Below are positions 15,635 to 24,650 of a stretch of DNA of 64,000 nt, in pieces. The position numbers and the translations under genes are program-made. Below the pieces are notes generated by a model. That model worked only from the letters and a program-made list of their open reading frames with translations. It did no database searches and had not been told where the DNA came from. The stretch is from positions 3,296,001 through 3,360,000 of the forward strand of contig NZ_CP012040.1 of assembly GCF_001050135.1 (NCBI RefSeq), given 5' to 3'. How positions within the stretch are numbered: the first letter of the stretch is position 1; each line of letters starts with the position of its first letter. This stretch comes from Cyclobacterium amurskyense. Its GTDB lineage: Bacteria > Bacteroidota > Bacteroidia > Cytophagales > Cyclobacteriaceae.

Positions 15635-16558
15635 ATGGAGCAGCTTAGTACCAGACATTTATTGGGAATTAAAGACCTGAGTCCGGCAGATATTCAATTG
15701 ATTTTTGATACAGCAGATAATTTCAAAGACATTTTGAATAGGCCAATCAAAAAGGTGCCTTCCCTAAGAGACATAACAATCGCCAATGTTTTCTTTGAAA
15801 ATTCTACCAGGACAAAACTGTCCTTTGAGTTAGCAGAAAAAAGACTTTCCGCAGATGTTGTGAATTTCGCATCAGCCAGTAGCTCCGTAAAAAAAGGGGA
15901 AACACTGATAGACACTGTAAATAATATATTGGCCATGAAGGTTGATATGGTCGTGATGAGGCACTCCAGTCCAGGAGCGCCTCATTTTTTGTCCAAGCAC
16001 ATCAAAGCCAATATCGTCAATGCAGGAGATGGAACCCATGAACACCCTACACAGGCTTTGCTTGATGCTTTTTCTATCCGTGAAAAACTTGGTGATGTAG
16101 CTGGGAAAAAAGTGGCAATTATAGGTGACATCTTACACTCCAGGGTTGCGCTTTCCAATATTTTCTGTCTACAGAAATTGGGGGCAGAGGTGATGGTCTG
16201 CGGTCCTATCACATTACTGCCCAAATACATTGCCGATTTAGGTGTGAAAGTGGAGCATGATGTGTTTAAAGCATTGCAATGGTGCGATGTGGCCAATGTG
16301 TTAAGGATACAGCTAGAACGTCAACAAATAAAATATTTCCCTTCTTTAAGAGAATATTCTTTGTACTACGGGATCAACAAACAGCTTCTAAATCGTTTAG
16401 ATAAAGAAATAGTAGTGATGCATCCGGGACCAATCAATAGAGGGGTAGAACTAAACTCTGATGTGGCAGATTCTGAACATGCCATCATACTACAACAAGT
16501 AGAAAATGGTGTGGCCATCAGAATGGCGGTATTGTATTTGCTTGCAGGAGTACGTTAG
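15635..16558 (+). CDS. pyrB: Aspartate carbamoyltransferase catalytic subunit
   Basis: 307 residues, usual length. It joins carbamoyl phosphate to aspartate, the first committed step of pyrimidine synthesis. The signature motifs are all present: FENSTRTKLSFELAEKRL (carbamoyl-phosphate loop), MRHSSPGAPHF, GTHEHPTQALLDAFSI and MHPGPINRGVE. There is no pyrI regulatory subunit next to it, so this is the trimeric, non-PyrI type or PyrI is elsewhere. Operon with pyrR. The carbamoyl phosphate would come from CarB, encoded at 2434-5253. Confidence 0.96.
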   Translation: MEQLSTRHLLGIKDLSPADIQLIFDTADNFKDILNRPIKKVPSLRDITIANVFFENSTRTKLSFELAEKRLSADVVNFASASSSVKKGETLIDTVNNILAMKVDMVVMRHSSPGAPHFLSKHIKANIVNAGDGTHEHPTQALLDAFSIREKLGDVAGKKVAIIGDILHSRVALSNIFCLQKLGAEVMVCGPITLLPKYIADLGVKVEHDVFKALQWCDVANVLRIQLERQQIKYFPSLREYSLYYGINKQLLNRLDKEIVVMHPGPINRGVELNSDVADSEHAIILQQVENGVAIRMAVLYLLAGVR

Positions 16559-16664
16559 TGCAATTCATTCAAATGTTGATTTTAGCATTCCATTGAGAAG
16601 TTTGCTTTAGGGCTGTTTTACACTCACATGTCCTTTTGTATTATATTTCATTAAAAATAAATCC

Positions 16665-18032
16665 ATGATATACAATTCAATTATTGAAACGATAGGAAAT
16701 ACCCCTTTAGTCAGGTTGAATAAACTAAATAAAGGTATAGAAGGAGAAGTATTAGTGAAAGTAGAATACTTCAATCCAGGCAATTCCATGAAGGATAGAA
16801 TGGCAGTAAAAATGTTGGAGGATGCCGAAAATGAAGGGCTTATAAAACCTGGAGGAACCATTATTGAAGGAACAAGTGGGAATACCGGGATGGGACTTGC
16901 CCTTGCGGCAATTGCCAAAGGATACAAGTGTATCTTTACCATGGCTGACAAACAGTCAAAGGAAAAGATTGATATTTTAAGAGCAGTAGGAGCAGAAGTT
17001 ATTGTTTGTCCTACCAATGTGTCTCCAGAGGACCCAAGGTCTTATTATGCGGTGGCCAAGAAATTAAATGAGGACATACCCAATTCCTTCTATCCCAACC
17101 AGTACGATAACCAGTCCAACTGGAAAGCTCACTATGAAACTACCGGCCCTGAAGTGTGGAGGGATACTGAAGGAAAGATAACACATTTTGCTGCAGGAGT
17201 AGGTACGGGAGGTTCTATGTCCGGCACGGCCAAATACTTAAAAGAGCAATCTGAGAAAGTGGTTTCAGTAGGTATAGATACCTATGGATCAGTTTTTAAA
17301 AAATACAAAGAGACTGGAGAGTTTGACGAAAATGAGGTTTATCCCTACCTGACTGAAGGAATAGGAGAAGATATCTTGCCAAAAAATGTAAATTTTTCTG
17401 TTATTGATCATTTTATAAAGGTCACGGATAAGGATGCTGCCGTGATGACCCGCCGACTTGCTAGAGAAGAAGGTTTATTCGTGGGTTGGTCTTGCGGTTC
17501 AGCTGTTCATGGGGCACTTGAATATGCTAAAGAGAATCTTAAGAAAGGTGATGTAATGGTGATTTTGCTACCTGATCACGGTACCCGTTATTTAGGCAAA
17601 GTTTACAATGATGATTGGATGAGAAATCATGGGTTTTTGGAAGACAAAGCCTTTGGAACTGCTAGAGATATTGTGAATTTAAGAACGGAAGGATATCAAT
17701 TGGTGGTTGTAAATAAGAATGATAAAATCAAGGATGCGATTGCCATTATGAATGACAAGAGCGTTTCTCAGATTCCTGTAATGGAGGAGGGGCAAGTGGT
17801 AGGCAGTCTTACAGACAATAAGCTTTTGTTGAAAATAATTGAAAATCCAGCATTAAAAGACGCAAAAGTAGAAGAGGTGATGGAAGATTCTATGAAATTT
17901 GTAGCCCTAGATAGTACATTGGATGTTCTCTCATCTATGGTAGAAAGAGAAAAGGCGGTTTTGGTAAGGGACGAAAAGCACCGCGTTCATATCATTACTA
18001 AACATGATATTTTGGCTGCTATCACCAAGTAA
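16665..18032 (+). CDS. cbs: Cystathionine beta-synthase
   Basis: 455 residues: a PLP-dependent fold-type II synthase (about 1-320) followed by a pair of CBS domains (about 330-455). The PLP lysine is K43 in FNPGNSMKDR, the PLP phosphate loop appears as GGSMSGTAKYL, and GTSGNTGMGLALAA is the substrate loop. It condenses serine with homocysteine to cystathionine. The C-terminal CBS pair (MNDKSVSQIPVMEEGQVVGS and similar) matches the regulated form known from eukaryotes and many Bacteroidota, where it can bind an adenosyl ligand. Cysteine synthase is the main alternative name, but the CBS tail favours cystathionine beta-synthase. Its neighbour downstream is 34 nt away. Confidence 0.9.
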   Translation: MIYNSIIETIGNTPLVRLNKLNKGIEGEVLVKVEYFNPGNSMKDRMAVKMLEDAENEGLIKPGGTIIEGTSGNTGMGLALAAIAKGYKCIFTMADKQSKEKIDILRAVGAEVIVCPTNVSPEDPRSYYAVAKKLNEDIPNSFYPNQYDNQSNWKAHYETTGPEVWRDTEGKITHFAAGVGTGGSMSGTAKYLKEQSEKVVSVGIDTYGSVFKKYKETGEFDENEVYPYLTEGIGEDILPKNVNFSVIDHFIKVTDKDAAVMTRRLAREEGLFVGWSCGSAVHGALEYAKENLKKGDVMVILLPDHGTRYLGKVYNDDWMRNHGFLEDKAFGTARDIVNLRTEGYQLVVVNKNDKIKDAIAIMNDKSVSQIPVMEEGQVVGSLTDNKLLLKIIENPALKDAKVEEVMEDSMKFVALDSTLDVLSSMVEREKAVLVRDEKHRVHIITKHDILAAITK

Positions 18033-18066
18033 TAATTAATAAGGCATACAGCATAGATAAATCAAT

Positions 18067-18702
18067 ATGGACAAAAAACATTTAGATCGGATCGTTGAAG
18101 GAAATTTTGATTTTGACATTGTAGAAGCGCTAAAAGAAGGATGGGAAACCTATCGCAAGGTGACTATATATTCCATCTCTTTTACCCTTTTAATTCTTTC
18201 GCTCCAGTTCTTGTTTATGTACTATGCGGAAGATTATATCTTTGTATTCTCATTTTTTCTGGCAGGGCCACTTTTTGCAGGCTTCTATTTAGTGGCAAAT
18301 AAAGTCAGCCTAAATGAAACAGTTATTTACCCCGATTTTTTCAAGGGGTTCAGGTATTACCTACCAGTAGTTTTGGTTTGGATAGTGGGGCAAGTTATTA
18401 CCGTATTGGGGGTTTTTGCTCTGATCTTACCAGGGATTTACCTGATGGTAGCCTATATGTTTGGTGTTTTGATTACTTTGTTTTCTGGGTTGGATTTCTG
18501 GCAATCGTTGGAATACAGTAGAAAAATCATTCATAAAAAGTGGGGCAAATTTTTCGTATTCGGATTGGCCTTAGCTCTGATGAATTTAATTGGGGCATTG
18601 GCCTTTGGTGTAGGCTTAGTGATCACTATTCCTGTTACTTATTATGCTATTTACCATGTTTTTGAAGGATTGAGTCAAGGTCTGCCTATTGAAGAGGAGT
18701 GA
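18067..18702 (+). CDS. Multi-pass membrane protein
   Basis: 211 residues with about five or six hydrophobic segments after a soluble N-terminus (FDFDIVEALKEGWETYRK). The pattern 'EALKEGWETYRK... TM ... PDFFKGFRYYLPVVLVWIVG ... ILPGIYLMVAYMFG ... GKFFVFGLALALMNLIG' is like DUF975-type or glycerophosphodiester-phosphodiesterase membrane domain proteins. Function unknown. Lies 34 nt behind the cystathionine beta-synthase gene in the same direction and may share its transcript. A short hairpin with a T tract follows at 18710. Confidence 0.65.
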   Translation: MDKKHLDRIVEGNFDFDIVEALKEGWETYRKVTIYSISFTLLILSLQFLFMYYAEDYIFVFSFFLAGPLFAGFYLVANKVSLNETVIYPDFFKGFRYYLPVVLVWIVGQVITVLGVFALILPGIYLMVAYMFGVLITLFSGLDFWQSLEYSRKIIHKKWGKFFVFGLALALMNLIGALAFGVGLVITIPVTYYAIYHVFEGLSQGLPIEEE

Positions 18703-18709
18703 TGCATTT

Positions 18710-18731
18710 GAGATTTGGTATCTCTTTTTTT
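18710..18731 (+). terminator. Short hairpin with T tract
   Basis: GAGAT and ATCTC form a 5-bp stem around TTGGT, followed by TTTTTTT. It lies 8 nt past the stop of the membrane-protein gene. The stem is short, but the T run is good. Confidence 0.5.
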
Positions 18732-19052
18732 GTTTTTTATACCACTATTTATTGAGATTTTTTAAAAAGGCCTTCATTTTCAAAGGTTTAAAGGCTTAAT
18801 TTGTATTTGAAGCCAAATAAATCAGTAGTATTCACTAACCTGTTTCAGAAAGTGCAGTGATCAGAAGAAAATAAAGCTGTTTTTATGCTTTTGTCTAGTC
18901 CTCAATAGGGACTATGGTGAAAGTAGGAGATGGAATGGCCTTAAAGTGATTGCTCGAGGTAATGGGAATAGTTATTGCCTGCTTTGGTTTAAATAGATTA
19001 ATCATTACAATTAGTTTGATGCTATGAATTCTTTTAAAAACAAACCCTGATT
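18732..19052. other. Intergenic region, nothing recognised
   Basis: About 320 bp between the terminator and the histidine kinase. I see no open frame of note, repeat or promoter match. Confidence 0.4.
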
Positions 19053-21602
19053 ATGAGATTCAATGCAAGGATAATGGTAATTCTCGGTTTCTTTCTAAGT
19101 ATTTGCCTGATTGTGGGTGTAGGAGCTGTTACTTACTTTAGTGTTACAAAATTATTGAAATCGGTAGAGTCTTTGTCTGTCCCCAATGAGAAATTAAGAA
19201 ACCTTAATCAGCTTTTGGCAGATATTTATCAACTTGATAAATCCAGAAGTGTATTTGTAGAAGAAGACACTGCTCATAACTTTGATTATTATAACCAGAT
19301 TCAAAATGAAATAAAAAAGCTGGAAGCAATTGTTACCGACTCTTCAGAATTGAAAAAGGTAAGAGGTATCAGCTACAGTGTCAATGAATTAATGGTGGTT
19401 TATAAAGGTCTGGAGGATGTGAAGAAGAGTCTCTACAATAGGAATTTCAGCAATGAAGCACTTTATAATATTGAAAGGAAAATAAAGCGAAAAGAAGAGT
19501 TAAGCAGATTACAGAATTTAGGAAAAATAAGAATTGGTATAGATCCTTCAGCTCGTAGGGATCAAGGCGCTTCCTCTGAAAAAACACCTGCCGGCAGAAG
19601 TAAAGACGTAGTTGCTGCAGGAACCTTGGCTGGAGACGGGAAGGAGGACATGGATAAAATCAGGGGTACTTTAAGACAGAATCTCAACCGTATAAATCCA
19701 GTGGATGACGATGTTCCGATAAGCTCAGACTCTATTATTTATACCGTTAGACAGATGGTGTCGGATATCAATAATGAAGAGCAATACCTTCGATCCAGAC
19801 TCAGTGAACTGGAACAAGAGCTAAATGAAAAAAACAGAACCCTGATAATGAATATTCAGGGAATAGTCACCTCACTCCAAAACGAATCGCTATTAAAATC
19901 AAATGCAGAAAACGATTCTGCTTATGAATTAACCTATAAGCTCTCCATATTATTGGGCATTATAATAGCCGTTGGAGTGGTGGGTTCATCAGGTTTTATT
20001 TTTAGTATCGTAAGAGAAATAAAGAAATCAGAAGTTTATCAGGAGAAACTTGCCGAAGCTAAAAGGCGTTCTGATAACCTTGCAAAAACGAAACAGGACT
20101 TTTTGGCTAGCATGAGCCATGAAATCAGAAATCCACTCCATGTGATTCAAGGATACAATGAGGCACTGCTCAAGAGCAACTTGAAGGAAGAACAAACGGA
20201 GTATGTGAGAATGATCCAATTTGCTTCGGGTACTTTAATAGGAATAGTCAATGACATTCTTGATTTTTCTAAGCTTGAAGCTGGGAAAATTAAACTTGAA
20301 AAAAGGATTATAGATCCAGAATCATTTTTTAAAGACATTCATTCTTTTTTCAAACAGAAGGCATTGGACAATGGTCTTTCACTTGAATTTTCAGTCTTGC
20401 TTCCTAAAAACAAATTTTTGCTTGGAGATGACCTGAGGATTAATCAGATAATGAATAATTTATTGTCCAATGCAGTAAAGTTTACAGAGGAAGGGAAAGT
20501 TTCTGTGAAAGTGTCTGTAGATGAAATGAGCAACCTTTTGGTTGATGTGGAGGATACAGGTATGGGGATGGATGAAAAACTACAATCCAATCTTTTTAAA
20601 GAGTTTAACCAAGGCGACGGAACCATATCAAGAAAATATGGAGGTACCGGGCTAGGATTGGCTATTGTGAAAAAGCTTGTAGACCTTCAAGGAGGACAAA
20701 TAGGTGTGGAGAGCACACCTGGAGTAGGGACAAAAGTATCCCTTTCAATTCCTACCACATTGCTGGATAAAAAGGAAGAAAGCCCTATGCTGACAACCGT
20801 GCCTGAAAGAATGGAAGGATTAAAAGTACTTCTTGTGGATGATGATGAAATGGGTTTAAAGTTTGCCACCCTATTGCTCAATTCTTTAGGGGCAGAGGTG
20901 ATTTCTTATATAGGAGGGGTGGAATTTATGAAGGAATTTGAAGAGGATGATTTTGACCTGATTCTTTTGGATATTCAAATGCCTGAAGTGGATGGATATC
21001 AGGTATTTAATGAAATAAGGAGTAGGGAAAAATACAAAGAAGTACCCATACTGGCCATGACAGCCAATGTTTTTACCCAAGATAGGGAGAGTATGATGAA
21101 AGAAGGTTTCGATGGCTTGCTATTAAAACCTTTTAATGAGACCGATCTAGTAAAGAAGATCCTCGAGTTTGTCAAACCCGCTCAAGAAGAAGTATTGGAT
21201 ATTGAGCCGGCTAAGTTAAGCCCTTATGTTGAACCTACTGAAGGAAGTACTGATAGGGGAGATTATGACCTAGAGGACATAAGACGTTTCTGCATGGGAG
21301 ATGAAACATTGTTTAAAGAGGTGATTGAAGGGTTTTATACCCAAACAGGTTTAGATTTAATTAGGATAAACAAAGCCTGTGACAAAAAGGATTACAAAAA
21401 AGTTCAAGCCATTGCTCACCAACTATCAAGTCGACTGGGGCAGTTGAAATTTAAATATAGAAACCTTGCAATAGCAATTGAAAATGACTTGAAAAGGGGC
21501 AATACCAGTAATGTTCAGGAAAAAGTATGGGAGTTGACAGAAAAAATCAACACTCTTTTGGAGGATCTGGCAACTCAGTTTGGATATGCTATGGCCGATT
21601 AG
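19053..21602 (+). CDS. Hybrid sensor histidine kinase with receiver and HPt domain
   Basis: 849 residues with a complete phosphorelay. Membrane helix 1 at about 8-32, an extracytoplasmic helical region to about 290 holding a low-complexity insert (residues about 165-200), membrane helix 2 at about 293-320, HisKA with phospho-acceptor H356 (SHEIRNPL), HATPase to about 565 (NLLSNAVKF, GTGLGLAIV), a receiver with phospho-acceptor D640 (LLDIQMPEVDG), and an HPt domain with H789 (IAHQLSSRLGQL). Sensing probably involves the outer helical bundle. The gene faces the NtrC-type regulator gene and their stop codons overlap by 4 bp (TTAG, 21599-21602). HPt output to that regulator is plausible but inferred. 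Confidence 0.92.
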   Translation: MRFNARIMVILGFFLSICLIVGVGAVTYFSVTKLLKSVESLSVPNEKLRNLNQLLADIYQLDKSRSVFVEEDTAHNFDYYNQIQNEIKKLEAIVTDSSELKKVRGISYSVNELMVVYKGLEDVKKSLYNRNFSNEALYNIERKIKRKEELSRLQNLGKIRIGIDPSARRDQGASSEKTPAGRSKDVVAAGTLAGDGKEDMDKIRGTLRQNLNRINPVDDDVPISSDSIIYTVRQMVSDINNEEQYLRSRLSELEQELNEKNRTLIMNIQGIVTSLQNESLLKSNAENDSAYELTYKLSILLGIIIAVGVVGSSGFIFSIVREIKKSEVYQEKLAEAKRRSDNLAKTKQDFLASMSHEIRNPLHVIQGYNEALLKSNLKEEQTEYVRMIQFASGTLIGIVNDILDFSKLEAGKIKLEKRIIDPESFFKDIHSFFKQKALDNGLSLEFSVLLPKNKFLLGDDLRINQIMNNLLSNAVKFTEEGKVSVKVSVDEMSNLLVDVEDTGMGMDEKLQSNLFKEFNQGDGTISRKYGGTGLGLAIVKKLVDLQGGQIGVESTPGVGTKVSLSIPTTLLDKKEESPMLTTVPERMEGLKVLLVDDDEMGLKFATLLLNSLGAEVISYIGGVEFMKEFEEDDFDLILLDIQMPEVDGYQVFNEIRSREKYKEVPILAMTANVFTQDRESMMKEGFDGLLLKPFNETDLVKKILEFVKPAQEEVLDIEPAKLSPYVEPTEGSTDRGDYDLEDIRRFCMGDETLFKEVIEGFYTQTGLDLIRINKACDKKDYKKVQAIAHQLSSRLGQLKFKYRNLAIAIENDLKRGNTSNVQEKVWELTEKINTLLEDLATQFGYAMAD

Positions 21603-22963
21603 TCCAATCCATACTTTTCAAGTTTGTTGTAAAGAGTTTTTCGGTCCATGTTCAAAACTTTGGCCGTTTTGGACTTATTAAAGCGCATTTCTTCGAGCGT
21701 TTTAATTATAAGGGCTTTCTCTTGGTCTTCAAATGAACTTTTCAGGTCCTTAGCTGAATTGATGTCGATGGGCTGAAAGGGCTCAAAGTCCAGAAGTTCC
21801 GATGGGATTACCTTTGTTTGAATAAGGCCATCACCAGTTAGCAAAACCGCTCTTCTTATGATGTTTCTAAGTTCACGGAGATTCCCCGGCCAATGGTATT
21901 CTCTGAATATTTTTTCTACTTCAGAACTAAAGCCCTCGACATTCCTGTCTAGGTTTATATTGCTTTTTTCCATGAATAATTTAGAAAAAAACATCAGGTC
22001 TTCTAACCTTTCTCTTAAAGGTTGAGCACGAATACTGAATTCATTTAATCTGTGAAAAAGGTCTTCTCTAAATAAACCTTGCTTGGCCAAGTCTTGAAGA
22101 TCTTCATTGGTAGCAGTGATGATTCGTACATCTACTGAAATGTCCTTATTGGCACCAATTTTTCTGATTTTCCGCTCTTGAATAGCTCTCAGAAGCTTGA
22201 TTTGAATCTCGTAGCTTAAATTTCCTATTTCGTCCAGAAATATTGTTCCGCCATTGGCATTTTCGAAATGACCTGTTTTATGGTCTATGGCACCGGTAAA
22301 GGCACCTTTTACATGACCAAAGAGTTCACTGCCAGCAAGGTCTTTGGATAATGCGCCACAATCTACAGCAACAAAGGGCCCATTGGCTCTTTTTGACTTT
22401 TGATGAATTCGTTTAGAAATGTATTCTTTACCTGTACCGCTTTCGCCTAGTACTATAATACTTAGGTCAGTAGGGGCCACCAGTCCGATGTGTTCTTCGA
22501 TTTGCAGGGCTTCTTTACTTTTCCCGATTTGGTAATCCAATTCGGAAAGCTTATCCCCTTTAGGAAGGGATTTACTAGCTTGTTGAGCAGGCCTTGGACT
22601 TTTTTCGTTTTTTAAAGCCTGCTGCACAGTAAGTAGAAGTTCGTCAGGGTGGATTGGTTTGGTAATGTATTCAAAAGCCCCCATTTTCATGGATTTTACG
22701 GCTGTTCTAATGTCTGAATAATTTGTAATCAAAATTACAGGCAATTCAGGACGATCATACAATACTTTATCCAAAACTTCCATACCTGTCCCATCAGGTA
22801 ATCTGTAGTCTGTGATGATTAAATCAACTTGATGCTTTTCATAATAACTAAGTCCGTCAGCTACTTTTGCACTACTGATCACCTCGTATCCATTCTTCTC
22901 TAAAAACTTACTTATGATTTTAGAGTAGGTAAGGTCATCCTCAATTAAAAGAATTTTCGCCAT
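21599..22963 (-). CDS. NtrC-type sigma-54-dependent response regulator
   Basis: 454 residues. Receiver domain 1-120 with D52 (LIITDYRLPDG) and TKP switch residues; AAA+ domain about 140-380 with Walker A GESGTGKE at 173-180 and the sigma-54 contact loop GAFTGA at 220-225; and a Fis-type helix-turn-helix at the end (FNKSKTAKVLNMDRKTLYNKLEKYG). All elements needed to activate sigma-54 promoters are intact. The partner kinase is probably the convergent hybrid kinase. No sigma-54 promoter was identified in the window. Confidence 0.94.
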   Translation of the reverse strand: MAKILLIEDDLTYSKIISKFLEKNGYEVISSAKVADGLSYYEKHQVDLIITDYRLPDGTGMEVLDKVLYDRPELPVILITNYSDIRTAVKSMKMGAFEYITKPIHPDELLLTVQQALKNEKSPRPAQQASKSLPKGDKLSELDYQIGKSKEALQIEEHIGLVAPTDLSIIVLGESGTGKEYISKRIHQKSKRANGPFVAVDCGALSKDLAGSELFGHVKGAFTGAIDHKTGHFENANGGTIFLDEIGNLSYEIQIKLLRAIQERKIRKIGANKDISVDVRIITATNEDLQDLAKQGLFREDLFHRLNEFSIRAQPLRERLEDLMFFSKLFMEKSNINLDRNVEGFSSEVEKIFREYHWPGNLRELRNIIRRAVLLTGDGLIQTKVIPSELLDFEPFQPIDINSAKDLKSSFEDQEKALIIKTLEEMRFNKSKTAKVLNMDRKTLYNKLEKYGLD

Positions 22964-22998
22964 ATAAAATAATACCCATTAAAGTTTAAATATAAAGT

Positions 22999-23029
22999 AA
23001 AAGCACCGATTTCACAATCAGTGCTTTTT
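22999..23029 (-). terminator. Hairpin terminator
   Basis: AAAAGCAC...GTGCTTTT with an inner GATT/AATC pairing (22999-23028). It lies 30 nt past the stop of the small exported-protein gene on the minus strand, and separates it from the NtrC-type gene. Confidence 0.7.
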
Positions 23030-23058
23030 AGTAAACGTTGGCTTAGCTGTTAATTTTT

Positions 23059-23433
23059 TCAAAGTTGGGAGACTATTAGTCCGTTTTTGTCATATAGGAC
23101 CATTATGTTGAAATAGTCTGTGTCCTTAAAACAAACGTCATAGAAGTCGTTATTATTTTTAGATATTCTTTTTACTGTTCTTATTTCCAGATTGTTAATA
23201 AGGCTGTCCGTTTGAATAACATGTTGAATACTCTTAGGTAAATCAGCAATAGAAATATTGACGGTGTCCGAAATGGAGCCTCTCGTATCATATACGGATG
23301 ATTGGAACAGATAGTTGTCGTTATTAACTTCTAACATCTGTTGGCTGGTTCTCTGGGGTTTGGCCAGAGGGTTAATCATAATAAGGATAAATAGAATGAT
23401 TACACCAAGCCCAATAATAATTTGACGTTTCAT
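23059..23433 (-). CDS. Small membrane-anchored protein, PepSY/DUF2874-like
   Basis: 124 residues from the ATG at 23433; an in-frame extension to 23475 would place 14 more residues before a clean signal/anchor (MKRQIIIGLGVIILFILIMI), so I use the later start. The outer part has IADLPKSIQHVIQTDSLI followed by NNDFYDVCFKDTDYFNIMVLYDKNGLIVSQL. That LPxSI... then 'Y.V.F...VLYDKNGxI' order resembles the PepSY-like (DUF2874) fold of small secreted Bacteroidota proteins, but the match is weak. Function unknown. Confidence 0.55.
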   Translation of the reverse strand: MKRQIIIGLGVIILFILIMINPLAKPQRTSQQMLEVNNDNYLFQSSVYDTRGSISDTVNISIADLPKSIQHVIQTDSLINNLEIRTVKRISKNNNDFYDVCFKDTDYFNIMVLYDKNGLIVSQL

Positions 23434-23554
23434 GATAGAATGGTTATAGGTCAAGAAAAGCATTAATTGTGCCAACCCTGATCAAGGAAGTTAAACTAAA
23501 GGGCACCTTCGGAAATATGGGTAAATAGTACCCATTTTGATGAGAAAAATGACT

Positions 23555-23585
23555 TTTGTAACATCAAAAAACTTTACTAACTTTG
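23555..23585 (+). promoter_or_regulatory. Consensus Bacteroidota promoter of murI
   Basis: TTTG (23555-23558), 19 nt spacer, TAACTTTG (23578-23585): a full match to the Bacteroidota promoter TTTG-N19-TAnnTTTG. It is the best promoter in the window. A 7-bp hairpin (ATGGGTA/TACCCAT, 23517-23535) lies just upstream. Transcription would start near 23592, about 120 nt before the murI ATG. Confidence 0.75.
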
Positions 23586-23598
23586 TTATGCTCAGCAT

Positions 23599-23700
23599 AT
23601 GGAATGCATTCATTATTGCATATTCTGGGTTTTAATTTTAATTATATTTAATCCTTCGCTTGCATTTCCCTGGGTGCGTGAACCCAGGGATTTATTTTAA
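23599..23700 (+). CDS. Possible leader peptide in the murI 5' leader
   Basis: A 33-codon frame within the murI leader: it starts with ATG GAA TGC ATT at 23599 and ends in TAA at 23698-23700, 13 nt before the murI ATG. The predicted peptide is hydrophobic in the middle (WVLILIIFNPSLAFPW), like a single membrane segment. It spans the terminator-like hairpin at 23667-23690. No start-site signal supports translation, so this is a guess. Confidence 0.3.
   Translation: MECIHYCIFWVLILIIFNPSLAFPWVREPRDLF
23667..23690 (+). terminator. Terminator-like hairpin in the murI leader
   Basis: TCCCTGGGT (23667-23675) pairs perfectly with ACCCAGGGA (23682-23690) around GCGTGA, followed by TTTATTTTAAATTTTT. 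It sits between the murI promoter and the murI start codon, so it could attenuate murI. An alternative is a plain stem that limits translation. Confidence 0.6.
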
Positions 23701-23713
23701 ATTTTTAGTACAT

Positions 23714-24529
23714 ATGGCCATCGACGCACAATCTCCCATTGGGATTTTTGACAGTGGAATAGGAGGGTTAACAGTAGCCAGGGAGGTGAAGAAATTACTA
23801 CCAAATGAGCAAATTGTTTATTTCGGTGATACCGCTCATTTGCCTTATGGGGATAAAAGTACGGCAGCGATCCAGGCTTATTCGGTAAAAATTGCAGATG
23901 TCTTGATCAAAGAAAAATGCAAGCTGATTCTAATCGCTTGTAATTCTGCTTCTGCGGCTGCATTTGATCTAGTGAAAGCCTATGTGGCTTCCAAGGCGCT
24001 TGTTGTAAATGTGATTGACCCCGTAGTTAGTTTTCTAGGCAAGCACCATAATGGAGAAACGGTGGGATTGATAGGCACTAAGCAGACGGTGACTTCAGGA
24101 GTCTATTTGCAAAAAGTCAATAATTTAGGTGTAGGCATACAGATGAAATCCTTAGCCACTCCCTTACTAGCTCCCATGATTGAAGAGGGCTTTCACTTGC
24201 AAAATATTAGTAAGGACATTATTGCCTCTTATTTGGGACAGACAGAATTAAAAGAAATCCAGACTTTGGTGTTGGGTTGTACCCATTATCCTTTGATAAA
24301 AAATCAAATTCTAGAATTTTTTAATGGAAAGATTGAACTTATTGATGCTTCAGAAACGGTGGCCAGATCAGTGGCCGACCTACTAAAGTTTAATGGACTT
24401 TTGGCTGAGAAAAAAACCACCGAGAAAGATAAATTTTTAGTCTCTGATTACACGGTTTCTTTTGAAGAAACGACCAAGCTTTTCTTTGGTAAACAGATTA
24501 AACTTCAGAAATATCCTTTGTGGGAATAG
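23714..24529 (+). CDS. murI: Glutamate racemase
   Basis: 271 residues from the ATG at 23714; the TTG-started extension runs through the leader hairpin and is rejected. It interconverts L- and D-glutamate for peptidoglycan. The two catalytic cysteines are C76 (ILIACNSAS) and C189 (LVLGCTHYPLI), and D13/S14 lie in IFDSGIGGLTV. Length and motifs are normal. It stands alone behind a strong promoter and a possible attenuator. Confidence 0.96.
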   Translation: MAIDAQSPIGIFDSGIGGLTVAREVKKLLPNEQIVYFGDTAHLPYGDKSTAAIQAYSVKIADVLIKEKCKLILIACNSASAAAFDLVKAYVASKALVVNVIDPVVSFLGKHHNGETVGLIGTKQTVTSGVYLQKVNNLGVGIQMKSLATPLLAPMIEEGFHLQNISKDIIASYLGQTELKEIQTLVLGCTHYPLIKNQILEFFNGKIELIDASETVARSVADLLKFNGLLAEKKTTEKDKFLVSDYTVSFEETTKLFFGKQIKLQKYPLWE

Positions 24530-24615
24530 GTTATTTTCGAAATTTATCTTTTTTAGTGATTTGTTCTTACTTTTAAGTTTGGTTGATTGGGGGAACTAAT
24601 TCTTAAAAAAAGACG

Positions 24616-24623
24616 TAACTTTG
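24616..24623 (+). promoter_or_regulatory. -7 promoter element (TAACTTTG) for the PurF-like gene
   Basis: TAACTTTG matches the -7 consensus and lies 27 nt before the ATG at 24651. No matching TTTG at -33. Confidence 0.55.
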
Positions 24624-24650
24624 GGACGTATTTTACTCCTTTAGAATGTT

